Below are positions 7,023 to 10,383 of a DNA stretch of 10,383 nt, one piece after another. The position numbers were made by a program, and so were the translations under genes. The notes below the pieces were generated by a model, which was given only the letters and a program-made list of their open reading frames with translations, was not told the origin of the DNA and searched no databases. Numbering within the stretch: the first letter of the stretch is position 1; each line of letters starts with the position of its first letter. Origin of the DNA: Clostridiales bacterium UBA1779 (lineage in GTDB: Bacteria; Bacillota; Clostridia; Oscillospirales; CAG-272); contig DCGL01000050.1 in assembly GCA_002314565.1 (NCBI GenBank), positions 1-10,383 of the forward strand, in the 5' to 3' direction.

Positions 7023-7841
7023 TTACTGACCGAGGGAGCGCAGGCACTGAATGCTCTTTTCTGCGCATTCAAACGGAGTAAGCCCCATTGAAGGCTTATC
7101 CTGCTCGACGACAATCCATTCTGCGCCGACGTCGTGTGTGGCGGCAATCAGAGAAGGTACGTCCTGAAGGCCGGAGCCCACAGGTCTGAATTCAAAGCCG
7201 GAAGGTCTCTGCGGGGCCTTGTTTTCGACACCGATAAGTTCATACATATCGCCGCCCTTTTCGCCCCAGAAATCCTTGAAGTGAACTACGGGAGCGCGTC
7301 CTGCATACTTGCGCAGGTACTCGGCGGGATTTTCACCGCCGACGTTTACCCAGCAGAGGTCAAGCTCTGTCTTAAGAAGGTCTGCGGGGACGGTCTTGTA
7401 AAGAATGTCAAGTCCGTATTCGCCGTTGACCTTTACGAATTCAAAGTCGTGGTTGTGGTAAAGCAGCTGAATTCCGACTGCCTTGGCAGCCTTGCCGAGA
7501 ATTGCGGCAAACTGCATGAAATATTCAAAATTGGGGGTTCCGGGGCGGATTTCAGGGGCAATATGCGGAATTGCAACGTATTTGCAGCCGATTGTCGCAT
7601 ACTGTGAAAGCACGCCGATGGGATCCTTTATCATATCGTTATAGGGAACGTGAGCTGAAATCGGTACAAGGCTGTACTTTTCGCACAGAGCCTTTACTTC
7701 TTCGGGGGTATGATCATAGAGGCCGGCGAATTCGACCCCGTCATATCCGAGCTCGTGAATCTTTTTGAGTGTACCCTCGAGATCTGCCTTAGCATCGTCT
7801 CTTACAGAGTATACCTGAATGGCAACAGGAAGTTTTTTCAT
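7023..7841 (-). CDS. Sugar phosphate isomerase/epimerase (IolE-like TIM barrel)
   Basis: The 272-residue protein belongs to the xylose-isomerase-like TIM-barrel family that includes IolE inosose dehydratase and various epimerases. The sequence shows the expected metal-site motifs around the barrel: GVEFAG (E37), YHNHDFEF (H129, H131), ELDLCW (D161), VVHFKD (H187) and VVEQD (E246). QVYSVRD at 9-15 is the usual first strand. Length is normal. GAGGA (7849-7853) is 7 bases from the ATG. It is followed by the Gfo/Idh/MocA gene after 35 bases, a common partnership in sugar catabolism. An inverted repeat sits just upstream. The reaction, whether epimerisation, isomerisation or dehydration, cannot be decided from the motifs. 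Confidence 0.92.
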   Translation of the reverse strand: MKKLPVAIQVYSVRDDAKADLEGTLKKIHELGYDGVEFAGLYDHTPEEVKALCEKYSLVPISAHVPYNDMIKDPIGVLSQYATIGCKYVAIPHIAPEIRPGTPNFEYFMQFAAILGKAAKAVGIQLLYHNHDFEFVKVNGEYGLDILYKTVPADLLKTELDLCWVNVGGENPAEYLRKYAGRAPVVHFKDFWGEKGGDMYELIGVENKAPQRPSGFEFRPVGSGLQDVPSLIAATHDVGAEWIVVEQDKPSMGLTPFECAEKSIQCLRSLGQ

Positions 7842-7867
7842 GTTTTTATCCTCACATTCGGAAAAAT

Positions 7868-7881
7868 ATACATTTATGTAT
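7868..7881. promoter_or_regulatory. Possible operator: ATACAT-TT-ATGTAT inverted repeat
   Basis: Two perfect 6-base arms separated by two bases lie in the 69-base gap between gtrA and the TIM-barrel gene, 26 bases upstream of the latter's ATG. It sits where a repressor or activator could act on the sugar genes. No convincing promoter was found in the gap, and the repeat is AT-rich, so chance is a real alternative. Confidence 0.25.
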
Positions 7882-7884
7882 TCT

Positions 7885-7903
7885 GAGCGTTTTACCGGCG
7901 CTC
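7885..7903. terminator. Weak hairpin after gtrA
   Basis: GAGCG (7885-7889) pairs with CGCTC (7899-7903) around a 9-base loop, 7 bases past the gtrA stop on the - strand. The stem is only 5 bp and no T-run follows in the leftward direction. It is more likely a pause or processing site than a true terminator, so the metabolic genes may share the cysS transcript. Confidence 0.25.
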
Positions 7904-7910
7904 ATTTGGT

Positions 7911-8411
7911 TTACTCTTTCTGCTTTTTCTTTCTGAAAACAAGCAGTTTTGACAGAATATAGTTCAGAACCGTCACAACGACGATTGATACTCCCGTTGC
8001 GATAAGGTCCGGGGTGAAATCGATAATGATGTGAAAGGTCTTATATCCGACAGCCAGCAGCAGCATCGGGAACAGTACCCCAATTCCCCACTCGACAAAA
8101 TATGTGCCGAGGCGGGAAAGGACGAATTTTCCGAACTGAACGGCAACTGCCTTTTTTTCGCTTGTCCTGTCCTGGAAAACCCAGGATTTGTTTGTAAAGA
8201 ACCCGAAGACGACCCCGGCAATCCAGCCGCAGGTTACGGCTGCGGTACGCAGGGCTGAGGCTTCGGCCCCGGCTGTGTCCAGGTCAATATTCAGAATTGC
8301 CGAAAAAGGCAGCAGAATGGCAAATCTTACACCGTAGGCAACTACCGTTGTCAACAGGCCTACACCGATGTAAACGATAATCTCGCGGTATTTTTTGAAA
8401 AGCTCTTTCAT
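7911..8411 (-). CDS. GtrA-like four-helix membrane protein
   Basis: The 166-residue product shows the GtrA-family pattern: four predicted membrane helices at about 10-33, 58-79, 95-120 and 136-158, with FGFFTNKSWVF (69-79) after helix 2 and NYILSKLLVFRKKK (150-163) at the end. GtrA proteins are thought to help move polyprenyl-phosphate-linked sugars across the membrane for glycosylation of wall or O-antigen polymers. No glycosyltransferase gene is adjacent. Its ATG begins one base after the cysS stop codon, and its AAAGG ribosome binding site (8418-8422) lies inside the last cysS codons, so translation is probably coupled to cysS. The region between helices 1 and 2 is longer than in many relatives. 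Confidence 0.88.
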   Translation of the reverse strand: MKELFKKYREIIVYIGVGLLTTVVAYGVRFAILLPFSAILNIDLDTAGAEASALRTAAVTCGWIAGVVFGFFTNKSWVFQDRTSEKKAVAVQFGKFVLSRLGTYFVEWGIGVLFPMLLLAVGYKTFHIIIDFTPDLIATGVSIVVVTVLNYILSKLLVFRKKKQKE

Positions 8412-8412
8412 A

Positions 8413-9879
8413 TCAGGCCTTTGACCAGGTCGTTCCCTGAGCGGTATCAGTCAGAACGATGCCTTCTGCAAGCAGCTCGGCACGGATGCGGTCGGCTTCG
8501 GCAAAATTCTTTGCCTTCTTTGCCTGTGCGCGGGCGTAGATTTTCTCTTCGATGGCGCGGATTGCGGGGTCGTCAGAGAAAACGGGAGCGGCGCTTTCGG
8601 CGGCCTTGGCGGCAGCAGCCTTTGCGTCCTCGTCAGCGATGAATTTCTTTGCAGCCAAAACGAGGTTGAGCATAAGAACCTTATCGAAATCCTCAACGGC
8701 GGCAAGCTTCGTTGCAGCGGAGGCTGAAGCCTTGAGCACGTCGTAAAGTGCCGTTACGGCAAGAGAGGAGTTCAGATCGTTGTCAAGAGCGGCAACGAAT
8801 TTAGCTTTCAGCGCCGCAAGTGCTTCGGCATCGACCGTTCCGCGGTCCTTTTCACGAAGGACGGAGGCAATCTTTGCGACGAGCTTTCTGTAAGCGCCCT
8901 GGGCGTTATCGAGATTTTCGTAGGTGAATACGAGATTCTTGCGGTAATGAGACTGCAGGCAGAAGAATCTGTAAGCCATCGGGTCATAGCCCTTTGATTC
9001 AAGCAGTGATACAGTCAGGAATTCGCCGCTTGACTTGCTCATCTTGCCTGAATTCGTATTGAGATGAAGGACGTGCATCCACCAGTTGCACCACTTGTGG
9101 CCGAGATAGGCTTCACTCTGGGCAATTTCGTTCGTGTGATGCGGGAAAGCATTATCAATTCCGCCGCAGTGGATATCCATTCTCTCGCCGAGATACTTCA
9201 TGGCGATGCAGGAGCACTCAATGTGCCAGCCCGGGTAGCCTACACCCCAGGGGCTGTCCCATTTGAGCTCCTGATCTTCAAACTTGGACTTTGTGAACCA
9301 GAGCACGAAATCCGCCTTGTTCCTCTTGTTTCCGTCGGCTTCTACGCCTTCGCGCACACCGACTTCAAGGTCTTCCTCGGCAAAATCGTGGAAAACGTAG
9401 TACTGTTCAAGCTTGGAGGTATCGAAATAGATGTTTCCTCCTGCCTCGTAGGCATAACCCTTTTCAAGCAGGACGGTGATAACCTTAATGAAATCGTCAA
9501 TGCAGCCGGTTGCGGGCTGAATGACGTCGGGTCTGCGGATATTGAGCTTTTCGCAGTCGGCAAAGAAAGCGTCAGTGAAGAACTGAGCGATTTCCATAAC
9601 GGTCTTGTGTTCGCGCTTGGCGCCCTTGACCATCTTGTCTTCGCCGGTGTCACCGTCGCTTGTCAGGTGTCCGACGTCCGTGATGTTCATAACGCGCTTT
9701 ACCTTGTAGCCGGAGTATCTCAGATATCTGTCGAGAATGTCCTCCATGATATAGGTGCGCAGGTTGCCGATATGAGCGTAGTGGTAAACCGTCGGGCCGC
9801 AGGTGTACATGCTGACCTTGCCGGGCTCATTCGGGACGAATTCGTCTCTTGTATGTGTGAGAGTGTTGTAAAGAATCAT
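8413..9879 (-). CDS. cysS: Cysteinyl-tRNA synthetase
   Basis: The 488-residue enzyme charges tRNA-Cys with cysteine in the cytosol. The class I signatures are clear: HIGN at 36-39 (the HIGH site) and KMSKS at 279-283. The zinc ligands expected for CysRS are present as C27 in YTCGPTVY, C222 in HIECSC, and H247 and E251 in FPHHTNE. The anticodon-binding helical domain follows, with an Ala/Lys-rich stretch at about 410-445, then the conserved C-terminal end (ARAQAKKAKNFAEADRIR). AGAGGA (9886-9891) lies 6 bases from the ATG. The gene begins a leftward run from a consensus promoter and is followed with a one-base gap by gtrA. Its leader is only about 66 bases and carries no T-box motifs, although Clostridia often use a T-box for this gene. 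Confidence 0.97.
   Translation of the reverse strand: MILYNTLTHTRDEFVPNEPGKVSMYTCGPTVYHYAHIGNLRTYIMEDILDRYLRYSGYKVKRVMNITDVGHLTSDGDTGEDKMVKGAKREHKTVMEIAQFFTDAFFADCEKLNIRRPDVIQPATGCIDDFIKVITVLLEKGYAYEAGGNIYFDTSKLEQYYVFHDFAEEDLEVGVREGVEADGNKRNKADFVLWFTKSKFEDQELKWDSPWGVGYPGWHIECSCIAMKYLGERMDIHCGGIDNAFPHHTNEIAQSEAYLGHKWCNWWMHVLHLNTNSGKMSKSSGEFLTVSLLESKGYDPMAYRFFCLQSHYRKNLVFTYENLDNAQGAYRKLVAKIASVLREKDRGTVDAEALAALKAKFVAALDNDLNSSLAVTALYDVLKASASAATKLAAVEDFDKVLMLNLVLAAKKFIADEDAKAAAAKAAESAAPVFSDDPAIRAIEEKIYARAQAKKAKNFAEADRIRAELLAEGIVLTDTAQGTTWSKA
8418..8422 (-). promoter_or_regulatory. gtrA ribosome binding site inside cysS
   Basis: AAAGG on the - strand lies 6 bases before the gtrA ATG, within the final codons of cysS. 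A ribosome finishing cysS would cover it, which suits translational coupling. Confidence 0.6.
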
Positions 9880-9897
9880 TTGTTTTCCTCTTGAAAC

Positions 9898-9931
9898 AGC
9901 CGCAGAATCCGCCTGTGCAAACTCTTCGGCT
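9898..9931 (-). other. Possible hairpin in the cysS leader
   Basis: AGCCG (9898-9902) and CGGCT (9927-9931) are complementary and enclose a 24-base loop with further short pairing (GCA with TGC). In the mRNA this 5-bp stem ends 6 bases before the AGAGGA site. It contains no T-box sequence. A regulatory role is only a possibility. Confidence 0.25.
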
Positions 9932-9952
9932 ATTTTATTAATAATCCTATAT

Positions 9953-9982
9953 ATTATATCATATTTTCAACAAAGGTGTCAA
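9953..9982 (-). promoter_or_regulatory. Sigma-A promoter of the cysS run
   Basis: Reading leftward, TTGACA (9977-9982) and TATAAT (9953-9958) are both perfect matches, 18 bases apart. Transcription would start near 9945, giving a leader of about 66 bases before the cysS ATG. Confidence 0.85.
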
Positions 9983-10019
9983 TCAAAGATATAAAAATAT
10001 GACAGGAGATAAGAAATCA

Positions 10020-10048
10020 TTGACAAGTTTTTTATACTGAGGTATAAT
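10020..10048 (+). promoter_or_regulatory. Sigma-A promoter of the ECF transporter gene
   Basis: TTGACA (10020-10025) and TATAAT (10043-10048) are both perfect, with the optimal 17-base spacer. Transcription would begin near 10055, leaving about 30 bases before the ATG. That is too short for a riboswitch of the kind often found before vitamin transporters. The promoter is divergent from the cysS promoter, with 37 bases between the two -35 boxes. Confidence 0.88.
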
Positions 10049-10073
10049 ATTTTATCAATTTATTATTAACGTC

Positions 10074-10080
10074 GGAGGTG
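10074..10080 (+). promoter_or_regulatory. Ribosome binding site of the ECF transporter gene
   Basis: GGAGGTG is a near-perfect Shine-Dalgarno, 5 bases before the ATG at 10086, and fixes the start of this incomplete gene. Confidence 0.85.
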
Positions 10081-10085
10081 TCGCA

Positions 10086-10383
10086 ATGCCGGTACAGGGC
10101 AGCTTAAGGAAAAACGATAACATAAGAAAAATGACCGCTGCGGCTATGCTCACGGCTCTTGTTGTAATCCTGCAGCTTGCCGGAAGCTTCATTCGTTTCG
10201 GCGTGTTTTCAATCACGCTGACTCTCGTCCCGATAGTTGTCGGGGCGGCTATCTGCGGTCCGCTGTACGGGGCATGGCTGGGTCTTGTTTTCGGTCTGAG
10301 CGTGCTTCTGTCCGGAGATGCTGCCTTCTTTTTGAATTTCAGCCCTGCCGGCACGGTTATCGTCGTTCTGCTCAAGGGCATAC
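10086..10383 (+). CDS. ECF transporter S component (3' end outside window)
   Basis: The first 99 residues are visible and the frame is still open at the window edge. After a polar start (RKNDNIRK at 8-15), hydrophobic helices follow at about 17-34, 43-58, 61-78 and from 89 on. The helix-1 region AAAMLTALVVILQLAGSFIR and the ITLTLVPIVVGAAICGP and YGAWLGLVFGLSVLLSGD segments resemble S components of energy-coupling factor importers. These proteins bind a vitamin or similar small molecule and share an EcfA/EcfA'/EcfT module encoded elsewhere. The ligand cannot be named from this part. The gene has its own consensus promoter and is divergent from cysS. It could belong to another small multi-helix import family, but the match looks good. 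Confidence 0.82.
   Translation, partial: MPVQGSLRKNDNIRKMTAAAMLTALVVILQLAGSFIRFGVFSITLTLVPIVVGAAICGPLYGAWLGLVFGLSVLLSGDAAFFLNFSPAGTVIVVLLKGI

Noticed and set aside
9064..9894. Long + strand open frame opposite cysS
   Set aside because: It is a shadow of cysS codon use. The sense frame is unambiguous cysteinyl-tRNA synthetase, and the antisense frame has no recognisable domains.
9880..9945. T-box riboswitch upstream of cysS
   Set aside because: The leader from the consensus promoter is only about 66 bases and lacks the T-box sequence and terminator/antiterminator pair.
10049..10085. Vitamin riboswitch before the ECF S component
   Set aside because: The predicted leader is about 30 bases, too short to hold any known vitamin riboswitch.

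Overview
The window looks like a piece of an uncultured gut or rumen Clostridia (Oscillospiraceae/Ruminococcaceae-like) chromosome. This is inferred from the strong AGGAGG-type ribosome binding sites, Gram-positive-style signal peptides and lipoboxes, a Thr/Glu-rich secreted protein ending in a KKGC/transmembrane/RKKK tail, an ECF transporter S component, a GtrA protein, and consensus TTGACA/TATAAT promoters. No phage, transposon, CRISPR array, rRNA or tRNA gene was seen. No clear defence or other novel multi-gene system was found.

The left third (1-4764, + strand) encodes three exported proteins in a row. The first is a 600-residue surface protein made of two related modules, a Thr/Glu/Ala-rich stalk and a Cys-containing C-terminal anchor. 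The second is a lipoprotein that looks like a sugar-type ABC solute-binding protein but has no permease genes beside it. The third is a lipoprotein with an N-terminal alpha/beta domain fused to an intact endonuclease/exonuclease/phosphatase (EEP) catalytic domain. A hairpin terminator lies between the second and third genes. A bidirectional terminator at 4774-4802 closes the block.

The middle and right (4815-9879, - strand) form a leftward run, starting at a consensus promoter: cysS, gtrA-like, a sugar phosphate isomerase/epimerase TIM barrel, a Gfo/Idh/MocA oxidoreductase, and class II fructose-bisphosphate aldolase. cysS and gtrA are separated by one base. The three metabolic genes sit 22-35 bases apart, each with its own ribosome binding site. 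The isomerase and oxidoreductase pair resembles IolE/IolG-type sugar or inositol catabolism, and the aldolase is of the glycolytic type, so the trio probably feeds an unusual sugar into lower glycolysis. That link is inference.

The right edge (9880-10383) holds two divergent near-perfect sigma-A promoters. One drives cysS leftward and the other drives an ECF transporter S component rightward; the latter is cut off by the window end after 99 codons.
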